From the NCBI GenBank assembly GCA_946537295.1, contig CAMNFQ010000006.1, positions 1-42,397 on the forward strand: DNA of 42,397 nucleotides. The letters are read 5' to 3'. Below the pieces are notes generated by a model that was not told the DNA's origin, did not search any database, and saw only the letters and a list, made by a program, of their open reading frames with translations. A program made the position numbers and the translations under genes. Source of the stretch: an uncultured Bacillota bacterium. GTDB taxonomy: Bacteria > Bacillota_I > Bacilli_A > Erysipelotrichales > Erysipelotrichaceae. Shown here piece after piece: positions 8,668 through 17,586 of the stretch (its first letter is position 1; every line of letters begins with the position of its first letter).

Positions 8668-9601
8668 TTTTGACTCCTGCTAGAAGCTGTTTTTCAATAT
8701 CCACAAAATATGGTGAGTTTTCTTTGTTTTTACGAAAGTACTCTATTTCCTTACGATCCATCACTTCATAAAGAACGATCTTTTTCCTTCTGGAACGATC
8801 ATATATCATCCTCTGGTTTGAAACACAGATCAGATTCTCATAGAGATGATCTTCATTGACACCCAGTTCAACCATACGGGAAATGCTGCTGGAAGCCCTG
8901 GAAGTATGAATCGTTGATAAAACCAGATGTCCGGTATTGGCTGCAACAACAGCAATCTTGGCGGCTTTATCATCCCTGATCTCACCGATCATAATGATGT
9001 CAGGATCATGTCTCAAGATCTGCTTTACCCCTTCCGCATAATCAAAAGCTCTGGCTTCATTGACGGAAAGTTGGATGAATTCATCATGATATACTTCGAT
9101 CGGATCTTCTATTGTATAAATCTTCTTGTTTTTAACACTCTTTAAAAGTGAATAAAGGGTTGTAGTCTTACCTGAACCGGTCGGTCCGGAAAACAGCACA
9201 AGACCGCAATTCTTACGTAAGAGCGACTTGAAATAACTGTTCTGTTCTTCAATCAGAGAAAGATTATCAGCACAGATCTTCAAACGGGAATTAAGGATAC
9301 GTAAGACACCGTTTGTGTAATTGAGTTTACTGATCACCGCAAAACGCAAAGAAAGAAGATTTCCATCCACTTCCATTTCAAATTGTCCGGTCTGTGGCGT
9401 CATGATATTTCCAATATCAAGATTGGAAAGATACTGAAGATATCTGATCAGTTTATAATCTTCAAACTTTCCCTTAACTTTACGACATAGTCCATCGATT
9501 CTCATTTCGATACTGACATCCTGATATTGCATATTAAAATGAATATCAGTAGCATTGTATTTCAGTGCAAGTCTTAACAGAGCCAATAATCTTTCTTCCA
9601 T
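8639..9601 (-). CDS. comGA: ComGA, competence type II/IV assembly ATPase
   Basis: GPTGSGKTTTLYSLL, TIEDPIE, LRHDPDIIMIGEIRD, TGHLVLSTIHT motifs. Confidence 0.95.
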   Translation of the reverse strand: MEERLLALLRLALKYNATDIHFNMQYQDVSIEMRIDGLCRKVKGKFEDYKLIRYLQYLSNLDIGNIMTPQTGQFEMEVDGNLLSLRFAVISKLNYTNGVLRILNSRLKICADNLSLIEEQNSYFKSLLRKNCGLVLFSGPTGSGKTTTLYSLLKSVKNKKIYTIEDPIEVYHDEFIQLSVNEARAFDYAEGVKQILRHDPDIIMIGEIRDDKAAKIAVVAANTGHLVLSTIHTSRASSSISRMVELGVNEDHLYENLICVSNQRMIYDRSRRKKIVLYEVMDRKEIEYFRKNKENSPYFVDIEKQLLAGVKNGIFGEEVL

Positions 9602-9650
9602 TTTTCTTCCTCAATACATAATTCAAAAGAAAAAGGAAAAATCCTAAATA

Positions 9651-9676
9651 AAAAGTTCATTTTTTCAAATGAACTT
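9651..9676 (-). terminator. Rho-independent terminator of the MBL-fold gene
   Basis: AAGTTCATTT (9653-9662) / AAATGAACTT (9667-9676), then T-run on the minus strand. Confidence 0.65.
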
Positions 9677-10274
9677 AATTTCTGAGATACCAGTTATTGG
9701 CTAATTCATATGATAAGGTACTTGGTAAATCATGTCCCGGATAGATCAGATAATCGGATGTAAAGCCAGAAAACACTTTAAGTGATTGTTTCAGTTGTGC
9801 GCCATTGCCTCCTTGCAGGTCAGTTCGTCCAACTGATCCCCTGAACAATGTATCGCCGGTAAAGATCGCGTCTTGAAAGACAAAGATCATTGATCCAGGC
9901 GTATGCCCTGGTGTACTGATGGCTTCAAAGCTGAAAGGAGATATTTCGTATTTGCCATCTTTAAGATCTGTAATCGGACAGCTGATATATGCAACCAGTC
10001 CAAATTCGTGTCCCGAATACTTATCTCTGGCTAAAGCTTCGTCGGCGCTGTTGAGATAGACAGGACAATGATACTTCTCATACAAGCCATCAACAGCCTT
10101 GATATGATCGAAATGTCCATGGGTAAGCAAGATCGCCAGAAGTTTTTTATCACCAAGGATTTCAATCAGCTTCTCCGGCTTGCTGGCAGGATCGATAAGT
10201 ATAGCCTTATCATCAATAGTAAGCAGATAGGTGTTGGTCTGAATCGGACCAAGAACGAATCTCTCAATCTTCAT
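9675..10274 (-). CDS. MBL-fold metallo-hydrolase (glyoxalase II-like)
   Basis: LTHGHFDHIKAVDGL, STPGHTPGSM, FTGDTLFRGSVGRTDL. Confidence 0.92.
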   Translation of the reverse strand: MKIERFVLGPIQTNTYLLTIDDKAILIDPASKPEKLIEILGDKKLLAILLTHGHFDHIKAVDGLYEKYHCPVYLNSADEALARDKYSGHEFGLVAYISCPITDLKDGKYEISPFSFEAISTPGHTPGSMIFVFQDAIFTGDTLFRGSVGRTDLQGGNGAQLKQSLKVFSGFTSDYLIYPGHDLPSTLSYELANNWYLRN

Positions 10275-10282
10275 GATAATTA

Positions 10283-10304
10283 AAAATAGGCATCAGCCTA
10301 TTTT
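10283..10304 (-). terminator. Terminator overlapping the rpmG stop codon
   Basis: AAAATAGGC-ATCA-GCCTATTTT perfect 9-bp stem with T-run. Confidence 0.7.
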
Positions 10305-10450
10305 TTCTCCTTATGAGTAGTCATTTTATTGCACTTAGGGCAAAACTTTTTGATTTCCATCTTGTCAGGATGTTTTTTCTTATTTCTTGAACCGTAATAT
10401 GTTTCTTCACCACATTCAGTACATTTGAATGTTACAAACTCTCTTGGCAT
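10298..10450 (-). CDS. rpmG: 50S ribosomal protein L33 (four-Cys, zinc-binding form)
   Basis: MPREFVTFKCTECGEETYYGSRNKKKHPDKMEIKKFCPKCNKMTTHKEKK; 50 aa, too short for the ORF track. Confidence 0.95.
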   Translation of the reverse strand: MPREFVTFKCTECGEETYYGSRNKKKHPDKMEIKKFCPKCNKMTTHKEKK

Positions 10451-10515
10451 TTATACTTACCTCCATTTACGCTTAATTATTCTAACATACAATTAATTTT
10501 AATTTCAATCACCAA

Positions 10516-11520
10516 TCAAAACAGCTTCTGTTCATAATCGATATTCAGATGTCTGTAGGCTTTTTCCGTTACAACTCTGCCCCTTGCGGTACGATTGATG
10601 AAGCCAATCTGCAACAGATATGGTTCATTGACATCTTCAAGCGTAACAGTCTCCTCACCGATCGCTGAAGCGATTGCTTCAACACCGACCGGACCACCCT
10701 TGAATCTTTCAATTATTCCTTTAAGATATCTGATATCAACATCGTCAAGACCAAGTGAATCGACCTTTAGTTTCTCCAAAGCTGCCTGAGCTATCAGCAG
10801 ATCGATCTTGCCATCATTTCTGACCTGAGCAAAATCCCTGACTCTTCTGAAAAGACGGTTGGCTATTCTTGGTGTTCCTCTGGAACGCTTAGCGATCTCA
10901 TGTACTGCCTCTTCTTCGATCTCACAGTTGAAGACTTTTGAGGTCCTTCTGACGATCTGAGCAAGTTCGTCGTTGGTATAATAGTTCAGTTTGGATGTGA
11001 TACCAAAACGATCACGTAAAGGCGAAGATATTGCACCAGCTCTGGTGGTAGCACCAACCAGAGTAAAAGGTGGTAATTCCAATCTTATTGATTTGGCTCC
11101 TTCTTCCTTTCCTACAACGATATCAATATAGAAATCTTCCATTGCGGAATACAGAACTTCCTCAACGATCTTTGGCAAACGGTGAATCTCATCTATGAAT
11201 AAGACATCACCCATCTGCAAAGATGAAAGGATTGCTGCCAGATCTCCGGCTTTTTCGATACTCGGACCCGTCGTTGTCTTGATGTTTGTTCCCATTTCGT
11301 TAGCAAGGATATAAGCCATTGTCGTCTTGCCAAGTCCTGGAGGACCATACAACAAAACATGATCAAGAGCTTCATCACGCATTTTTGCGGCTTTAATGAA
11401 GACTTCAAGATTTTCTTTCAGATCACTTTGTCCTACATATTCTGATAATGTCTGGGGTCTGAGACTCGCATCATCATCCTGTGTCTGTTTGTCTGCAGAT
11501 AATATTTTATTTTCTTCCAT
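10516..11520 (-). CDS. ruvB: Holliday junction branch migration DNA helicase RuvB
   Basis: [39 protein letters not shown] motifs. Confidence 0.97.
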   Translation of the reverse strand: MEENKILSADKQTQDDDASLRPQTLSEYVGQSDLKENLEVFIKAAKMRDEALDHVLLYGPPGLGKTTMAYILANEMGTNIKTTTGPSIEKAGDLAAILSSLQMGDVLFIDEIHRLPKIVEEVLYSAMEDFYIDIVVGKEEGAKSIRLELPPFTLVGATTRAGAISSPLRDRFGITSKLNYYTNDELAQIVRRTSKVFNCEIEEEAVHEIAKRSRGTPRIANRLFRRVRDFAQVRNDGKIDLLIAQAALEKLKVDSLGLDDVDIRYLKGIIERFKGGPVGVEAIASAIGEETVTLEDVNEPYLLQIGFINRTARGRVVTEKAYRHLNIDYEQKLF

Positions 11521-11526
11521 AATTTC

Positions 11527-12084
11527 TTACTTTATGAGCATTGCGAGAGCTTTTCTTACCAGCTCATCGGTTGAACCTTCTTCTTTTTCCAGTTTCTTCA
11601 TGACAGGTCTGATCTCAGCTGATTTGTAGCCTAACTGTTTAAGTGCTTCTGAAACATCATTTAAGGTCTCGTTGCTTTGAACATCTTCACCTTCCACAAG
11701 TTTGCCTTTAAGATCAAGAATGATCTGTGATGCCGTCTTGTTTCCTATGCCTGGCATCCGTTTGATAAAGGCAATGTCACCTGTTTCGATTGCTGTCACA
11801 ATCGATTCAACAGATGATCTTGAAAGGATATTGGAAGCGATTTTAGGTCCAAGTCCCTTGACTGAAATCAATTTGATGAAAAGATCGTATTCAGCGAGTG
11901 AAAGAAAACCAAACAGGCTTATTTCATCTTCTCTGACATTCTGGTAGGTATAGATCGTCATTTCCTTACCGATCGAAAGTGCTTCCGGATGATAAAAATT
12001 AATACGGTATCCTATGCCATTAACATCAATCAGCACATAATCCATACCATATGCATGAACTTTTCCTCTTACAAAACCAATCAT
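11527..12084 (-). CDS. ruvA: Holliday junction branch migration protein RuvA
   Basis: MIGFVRGKVH..., helix-hairpin-helix motifs KGLGPKIA and PGIGNKTA. Confidence 0.96.
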   Translation of the reverse strand: MIGFVRGKVHAYGMDYVLIDVNGIGYRINFYHPEALSIGKEMTIYTYQNVREDEISLFGFLSLAEYDLFIKLISVKGLGPKIASNILSRSSVESIVTAIETGDIAFIKRMPGIGNKTASQIILDLKGKLVEGEDVQSNETLNDVSEALKQLGYKSAEIRPVMKKLEKEEGSTDELVRKALAMLIK

Positions 12085-12122
12085 AAGTCAATTATACAAC
12101 AGAGTGTCTGTCTATACAGAAA

Positions 12123-12140
12123 AACAGGTTATTACCTGTT
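12123..12140 (-). terminator. Hairpin at 3' end of obg
   Basis: AACAGGT / ACCTGTT, T-run on the minus strand. Confidence 0.5.
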
Positions 12141-13416
12141 AATCTTCATCATCTACAAAATCAAAACTGTAGTCTTCGATAAATACCTGATCGCCATCAT
12201 GGCATCCCGCTTCTCTTAAAGCGTCATCAAGCTTCATTTTTGAAAGTGCTCGTGAGAATCTCATGATCGAATCATCATCCTTAAAGTTAGTATTAAGGAA
12301 TAATCTTCTTACTTTATCGCCTTCAACTCTCCAGACGCCATTTCCCTCATTATGGATCTCAAACTCCTTAGGTTCTTCATAGGTATAAACAACCTTCTTA
12401 TCAGTCTTGTTAGGATCATAGAGTGGAAACTGTGGCAGATCTTTAAGCATATCCTTTGCCTTATAAAGAACAGGCATCAATCCTTCATTAATGATCGTTG
12501 TCGTTTCATAGATATCAAGATCAGGATACTTCTTCTTGAATTTAGAAAGATTCTCTTGTGCATTATCAAGATCCATCTTATTGGCTATGACAATCTGTGG
12601 ACGTGTTGCAAGATTTCCGGGATATTTCTTAAGTTCTTCATTGATAACTTCAAAATCATTGATCGGATCTTCTCTGCCCATATCAAGAACATGTAAGATC
12701 AGACGACATCTTTCGATATGTTTCAGAAATTCATGGCCCAATCCTTTTCCTTCTGAAGCGCCTTCAATCAAACCTGGCAGATCCGCCATAACAAATGATG
12801 AATCACCTACTTTTACCATGCCCAACTGAGGCTTGAGAGTTGTAAAAGGATAATCAGCAATCTCCGGTCTGGCATTTGATACAACTGACAAGAGTGTTGA
12901 TTTTCCAACAGAAGGTAAACCGACAAGTCCGACATCCGCAAGAAGCTTCAGTTCTACCAGTACGTTTCTTTCCTGACCTGGGGTTCCTAAAGTGGCATAA
13001 TCTGGCGCATTGTTGCGCGATGACTTGAAATGAAAGTTTCCTTTGCCACCCTTGCCGCCCTGACAGATAACTTCTGAGGAATCAAGAGTGTTCAGATCAG
13101 CTACGATCTCATCACTGTCAAGATCCTTGACGATGGTCCCCAAAGGTACTCTGACTATAACATCATCTCTTGATGCTCCATACATATTGTTTCCCTTGCC
13201 GTTTTCACCATCTTCAGCTCTGATCATCTTGGAGAACCTAAGATCCAGCAAGGTCGATTTATTGGTATCGACCTTAAAAATGATCGAACCGCCATTGCCG
13301 CCATCGCCACCCGATGGGCCACCTAATGGATTGTATTTCTCACGTTTAAAAGCGACAATACCATTGCCGCCATTTCCTGCTTTCAGTTTTAATTTAACTT
13401 TATCAATAAATTGCAT
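12139..13416 (-). CDS. obg: GTPase Obg/CgtA
   Basis: 425 aa; Gly-rich Obg fold, GLPSVGKSTLLSVVSNARPEIADYPFTTL, C-terminal OCT domain. Confidence 0.97.
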   Translation of the reverse strand: MQFIDKVKLKLKAGNGGNGIVAFKREKYNPLGGPSGGDGGNGGSIIFKVDTNKSTLLDLRFSKMIRAEDGENGKGNNMYGASRDDVIVRVPLGTIVKDLDSDEIVADLNTLDSSEVICQGGKGGKGNFHFKSSRNNAPDYATLGTPGQERNVLVELKLLADVGLVGLPSVGKSTLLSVVSNARPEIADYPFTTLKPQLGMVKVGDSSFVMADLPGLIEGASEGKGLGHEFLKHIERCRLILHVLDMGREDPINDFEVINEELKKYPGNLATRPQIVIANKMDLDNAQENLSKFKKKYPDLDIYETTTIINEGLMPVLYKAKDMLKDLPQFPLYDPNKTDKKVVYTYEEPKEFEIHNEGNGVWRVEGDKVRRLFLNTNFKDDDSIMRFSRALSKMKLDDALREAGCHDGDQVFIEDYSFDFVDDED

Positions 13417-13427
13417 AGTGTTTTAAA

Positions 13428-13447
13428 AAAGCCCCATCAGGGGCTTT
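13428..13447 (-). terminator. Rho-independent terminator of the rplU-prp-rpmA operon
   Basis: AAAGCCCC-ATCA-GGGGCTTT, then TTTT on the minus strand. Confidence 0.85.
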
Positions 13448-13458
13448 AGATTCATGAA

Positions 13459-13743
13459 TTAAGCTACAGGATAGACAGAAACTTTAGTTCTCTTCTTTCC
13501 TAAGTGTTCATATTTTACAACACCGTCGATCAGACAGAATAAAGTATCGTCGCCACCCCTTTTAACATTTGTTCCAGGATGAATCTTTGTGCCTCTCTGG
13601 CGGTAGATGATTGAACCAGCTGTTGCGAACTGGCCATCAGATAACTTTGCACCTAAACGTTTTGATTCAGAATCACGTCCGTTCTTAGTTGAACCAACAC
13701 CTTTTTTAGAAGCGAAGAACTGAATATTCAATACATATTTCAT
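13459..13743 (-). CDS. rpmA: 50S ribosomal protein L27 with Firmicutes-type N-terminal extension
   Basis: [33 protein letters not shown].... Confidence 0.96.
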   Translation of the reverse strand: MKYVLNIQFFASKKGVGSTKNGRDSESKRLGAKLSDGQFATAGSIIYRQRGTKIHPGTNVKRGGDDTLFCLIDGVVKYEHLGKKRTKVSVYPVA

Positions 13744-13748
13744 GTGAT

Positions 13749-14054
13749 TTACTTCCTTTCTACTTTAATGAAGTCTCCATAGGATTCTTCAATAGTCTTT
13801 AATTGCATTAATACCAGTTCGAAATAGTTCTGAACTATTTGCGAACTGCTGTGATTGACTACGATGATCTTGTCAGTCAACTGTTTGATCTCTATATTTT
13901 CTTCCAATGCATCAAGGGCATTCATGAAACCAAACATGATTGAACTTACCGAAGCACAGATCAGATCTTTTCCATACTCACCATATTGAGCATGTCCACT
14001 TACTGCAAGCGAGATATACTGATCACCATCTGCTTCGTATATTGCTTTGATCAT
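13749..14054 (-). CDS. prp: Ribosomal-processing cysteine protease Prp
   Basis: 101 aa; [21 protein letters not shown] with catalytic His/Cys; between rplU and rpmA. Confidence 0.92.
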   Translation of the reverse strand: MIKAIYEADGDQYISLAVSGHAQYGEYGKDLICASVSSIMFGFMNALDALEENIEIKQLTDKIIVVNHSSSQIVQNYFELVLMQLKTIEESYGDFIKVERK

Positions 14055-14362
14055 TAGCCGATCTTTTCTACAGTTAACTTGGTGTATGGCTGACGATGAC
14101 CCTGTTTACGTCTGGTTGAACCAACTTTCTGTTTGTACTTGAAGATAATGATCTTCTTAGCCTTACCCTGTTTTTCAACCTTACAGGTAACTTTAGCACC
14201 CTCAACGTAAGGAGTACCAAGTTTTAAGTCACCATTTTCCAGTGCAACAACTTTGTCGAATGTATATTTCTTGCCTTCTTCAACATCCAGTTTTTCAACA
14301 TAGATAGTCTGGCCTTCTTCAACCTTAAGCTGTTTGCCACCAGTCTCGATAATTGCGTACAT
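14054..14362 (-). CDS. rplU: 50S ribosomal protein L21
   Basis: [25 protein letters not shown]...[14 protein letters not shown]. Confidence 0.97.
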   Translation of the reverse strand: MYAIIETGGKQLKVEEGQTIYVEKLDVEEGKKYTFDKVVALENGDLKLGTPYVEGAKVTCKVEKQGKAKKIIIFKYKQKVGSTRRKQGHRQPYTKLTVEKIG

Positions 14363-14470
14363 AGTGCACCTCCTTTATTTAGATTCAGACTCGCCATTAA
14401 GGTGATCAAGGGATACTTAAACCTTTTCTGAGCGGTTATAATCCCCTCTAAGGAGGGACTACAACACATG
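14363..14470 (-). ncRNA. Putative ribosomal protein L21 leader (autoregulatory 5' UTR)
   Basis: Structured ~105-nt 5' UTR directly upstream of rplU (GTAGTCCCTCCTTAGAGGGGATTATAACCGCTCAG...); position as for Firmicutes L21 leaders. Not modelled. Confidence 0.5.
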
Positions 14471-14480
14471 TATCATATCA

Positions 14481-14516
14481 GAAAAAAAAGGCTTTTTCAA
14501 TGAAAATCGCCTTTTT
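14481..14516 (-). terminator. Terminator downstream of the feoAB fusion
   Basis: Minus strand: AAAAAAGGCG...AAAAAGCCTTTTTTTT. Confidence 0.6.
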
Positions 14517-14521
14517 TCAGC

Positions 14522-16867
14522 TTATAAACCAAATGCCGATAGAATGATCTTTACAAGCAAGGAAACAAGCCAGGCTATTGCACACTGGAAGATCATCAGT
14601 TCAGCTGCCCCTTTAATGCCATCTTCTCTTTTAACTGCCGCAATGGCCGCAACACATGGTGTATATAGCAGACAGAAACTAAGCAGACTGTATGCTTGAG
14701 CTATACTTAGTGATTCAATAAGGCCCTGGGTAGAACCATACAGAACAGAGAGGATCGATACCACACTTTCCTTAGCCAGAAAACCAGAGATCAGAGCAGT
14801 TGATACACGCCAGTCAGCAAAACCCTGTGGTATAAAGATCGGAGCAATACGACCGGCAATGATCGCCAAAATCGACATCGAAGGATCAGAAACGATATTT
14901 AATGAAAAATCATAGTTCTTTAAGGCCCAGATGATGACAGTACCGACAAAAATGATCGTGAAGGCTCTTTGTAAGAAATCCTTTGCTTTATCCCACATCA
15001 GCATCATGACATTTTTACCTGTCGGCAGACGATAATTAGGAAGTTCCATAACAAATGGAACAGCTTCGCCTTTAAACAGTGTCTTTTTGGCTATAAGAGC
15101 TACAACAATAGCAGTGAAGATTCCTAAGAAATAAAGACTTCCAATGATCAGCCATGAGATATCAGGGAAAAACGCCTGGACAAAGAAATAATAGATAGGC
15201 ATTTTTGCTGAACAGCTCATAAACGGTATCAGCATGATCGTCATCTTACGGTCTCTTTCTGAAGGCAGAGTTCTTGTTGCCATAATAGCTGGAACACTGC
15301 AACCAAAACCGATCAGCATCGGTACGATACTTCTGCCGGAAAGCCCGATCTTTCTTAAGAGCTTATCGATCACAAAGGCGATCCTGGCCATATAGCCACT
15401 ATCTTCTAATAAGGAAAGGAAGAAGAACAGGATCACGATGATCGGTACAAAACTAAGAACACTGCCTACGCCGGTAAAGATACCTTCTGAGATCAGTGAT
15501 CTTAATGATGGGTTGATATTCCATGACAGAAGCAATTCCCCGACCCTTTGCGATAAGAAATCAATGCCTGTCTCCAGTAAACCCTGGAAGAAAGCACCGA
15601 TCACATCAAAAGTCAGATAGAAGATCAGAAACATTAAAGCAATAAAGATTGGAATTGCAGTATATTTACCAGTCAGGATCTTATCGATCCTTTCACTTCT
15701 TTTTCTTTCTTTACTGATCGAAGGTTTGATGATTGTGTTTTTACAAAGACGATCAATGAAGATATAACGCATATCAGCAATAGCTGCAGAACGATCTAAA
15801 CCTCTTTCGTGTTCCATCTGTTCTACAACGGCATTGATCGCCAGCAGTTCCTTATCATGGATCTTTAGTTCATCTATGATCTGTGAATCATTTTCAATGA
15901 TTTTTGAAGCAGCAAATCTAACAGGAATGTCATTTTCCAGACAGTGGTCCTCAATCATATGCATGATCGTATGTAAGCATCTGTGAACTGCACCATTATG
16001 ATCATTCTTGTCACAGAAGTCTTTTCTTGAAGGTTTTTCCTGATAACGGGCAACATGGATGGCGTGACTGATCAGTTCATCTACACCTTCATTTTTTACT
16101 GCCGAAATAGGAACGACAGGAATCTGCAGTTCCTCTTCCATCTTGTTTACCAGTACAACTCCCCCATTTCCCTGCATCTCGTCCATCATATTTAATGCCA
16201 GGACGATTGGGATATCAAGTTCCATCAGTTGCATGGTCAGATAGAGATTTCTTTCAATATTGGTCGCATCAACAATGTTGATGATAGCTGTCGGTTTTTC
16301 CTTCAGGATATACTTACGGGAAACCAGTTCTTCATCAGAATAAGGAGAAAGTGAGTAGATGCCAGGAAGATCAATCACCTTACAATCAGGATGATCAATA
16401 ATTGTACCAACCTTATGTTCTACTGTAACTCCAGGAAAATTACCTACGTGCTGATTAGAACCGGTAAGCTGATTGAAAAGTGTCGTTTTGCCAGAATTCT
16501 GATTTCCGGCCAAAGCAAACACAATTTCGCCTTCCAATGGCTCATTTTGTTCATCTTGCATCTCATGATATTTGCCACCTTCACCATATCCCGGGTGAGC
16601 AGCCTTCAGATCAGGTATTGCTACATCTTCTGTTTCTTCTTCTTTGATCTCTTCAATTTCGATCTTTAAAGCATCTGCTACTCTTAAAGTCAGTTCATAA
16701 CCATGGACACGGAATTCAATCGGATCTCCTAGAGGAGCAAATTTTACCATTGTAATTCGTGTACCGGGTATCACGCCCATATCAAGAAAATGCTGGCGTA
16801 ACGAGCCTTTTCCGTTTACTTTTTTGATCAGACCGGTCTTACCGATCCCTAATTCATTAAGTTTCAT
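14522..16867 (-). CDS. feoB: Ferrous iron transporter with FeoA domain fused to FeoB
   Basis: N-terminal FeoA-like MKLNELGIGKTGLIKKVNGKGSLRQHFLDMGVIPGTRI, then GTPase GNQNSGKTTLFNQLTG and FeoB transmembrane core. Start trimmed from 16891 to the ATG at 16867. Confidence 0.93.
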   Translation of the reverse strand: MKLNELGIGKTGLIKKVNGKGSLRQHFLDMGVIPGTRITMVKFAPLGDPIEFRVHGYELTLRVADALKIEIEEIKEEETEDVAIPDLKAAHPGYGEGGKYHEMQDEQNEPLEGEIVFALAGNQNSGKTTLFNQLTGSNQHVGNFPGVTVEHKVGTIIDHPDCKVIDLPGIYSLSPYSDEELVSRKYILKEKPTAIINIVDATNIERNLYLTMQLMELDIPIVLALNMMDEMQGNGGVVLVNKMEEELQIPVVPISAVKNEGVDELISHAIHVARYQEKPSRKDFCDKNDHNGAVHRCLHTIMHMIEDHCLENDIPVRFAASKIIENDSQIIDELKIHDKELLAINAVVEQMEHERGLDRSAAIADMRYIFIDRLCKNTIIKPSISKERKRSERIDKILTGKYTAIPIFIALMFLIFYLTFDVIGAFFQGLLETGIDFLSQRVGELLLSWNINPSLRSLISEGIFTGVGSVLSFVPIIVILFFFLSLLEDSGYMARIAFVIDKLLRKIGLSGRSIVPMLIGFGCSVPAIMATRTLPSERDRKMTIMLIPFMSCSAKMPIYYFFVQAFFPDISWLIIGSLYFLGIFTAIVVALIAKKTLFKGEAVPFVMELPNYRLPTGKNVMMLMWDKAKDFLQRAFTIIFVGTVIIWALKNYDFSLNIVSDPSMSILAIIAGRIAPIFIPQGFADWRVSTALISGFLAKESVVSILSVLYGSTQGLIESLSIAQAYSLLSFCLLYTPCVAAIAAVKREDGIKGAAELMIFQCAIAWLVSLLVKIILSAFGL

Positions 16868-16887
16868 CAATACTACCTTCTCAATCT

Positions 16888-17586
16888 TCATTCACTGGTG
16901 TAAGTGGCCTTGGCATATCTGCCTCTATCGATCATTACCGGCTCATATACCTTCAGTTTGGACATGACACCGATCTTCATCTTCAGCATGATCCTTAAGG
17001 CATGTTTAGAATGAATATCGTGAATAAACTGCATTTTCATTATCTTCAGTTTATATTTCTTGCACATCTCAAACACTTCCGGAAAACGATCAGCCTGATA
17101 AAGCAGATAAGCTTCACCATTGTCTTTCATGAATCTTCTAAGCGCTTTAAAAAGATCATCCAATGGCAAAGATTCTTCAAACATCGCTTCCCTGAAATAG
17201 ATATCTTCTGTAACATTGTTCATTTCAAAGAATGGCGGATTACAGATGACAACATCGACCGGTTCAATTTCAAGATCCTGTACTCTGGAATGATATAGTT
17301 TAAAAGTATCAGAATATTTTTCCAGGTTCTTTTGGGCTATTTCAAGTGCTCTTTCATGGATATCGACACCATAGAGGTACCTCGCTCCGTGATAATGAGC
17401 ATATAGAAGCAAAGCTCCGGTATTTGTTCCGATATCAAGTACCGACTTGTTTTTCATCGGATCCAGAAACATCCCCAAAAAAGCCGTATCAGTGTTGGCC
17501 TTAAACAGTATATCATCCTGAATGAATTCATAATCAATGAATTTAAGATAATCAGTGTTCTTCTTCATAATCCTTTGACAGTTCAA
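16888..17586 (-). CDS. tRNA1(Val) (adenine(37)-N6)-methyltransferase family
   Basis: VLDIGTNTGALLLYA SAM motif; VVICNPPFF (NPPF) N6-adenine MTase motif; TrmN6/YabB-like. Confidence 0.85.
   Translation of the reverse strand: MNCQRIMKKNTDYLKFIDYEFIQDDILFKANTDTAFLGMFLDPMKNKSVLDIGTNTGALLLYAHYHGARYLYGVDIHERALEIAQKNLEKYSDTFKLYHSRVQDLEIEPVDVVICNPPFFEMNNVTEDIYFREAMFEESLPLDDLFKALRRFMKDNGEAYLLYQADRFPEVFEMCKKYKLKIMKMQFIHDIHSKHALRIMLKMKIGVMSKLKVYEPVMIDRGRYAKATYTSE

Noticed and set aside
14224-14469. 81-aa ORF overlapping rplU and its leader
   Set aside because: Out-of-frame overlap with rplU; composition looks like shadow translation, and an RNA leader is a better explanation.
16888-17586. N6-adenine methyltransferase (NPPF motif) as the GATC modification enzyme
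   Set aside because: Sequence fits the tRNA-modifying TrmN6 family, not a Dam-type DNA methyltransferase with a target-recognition domain.
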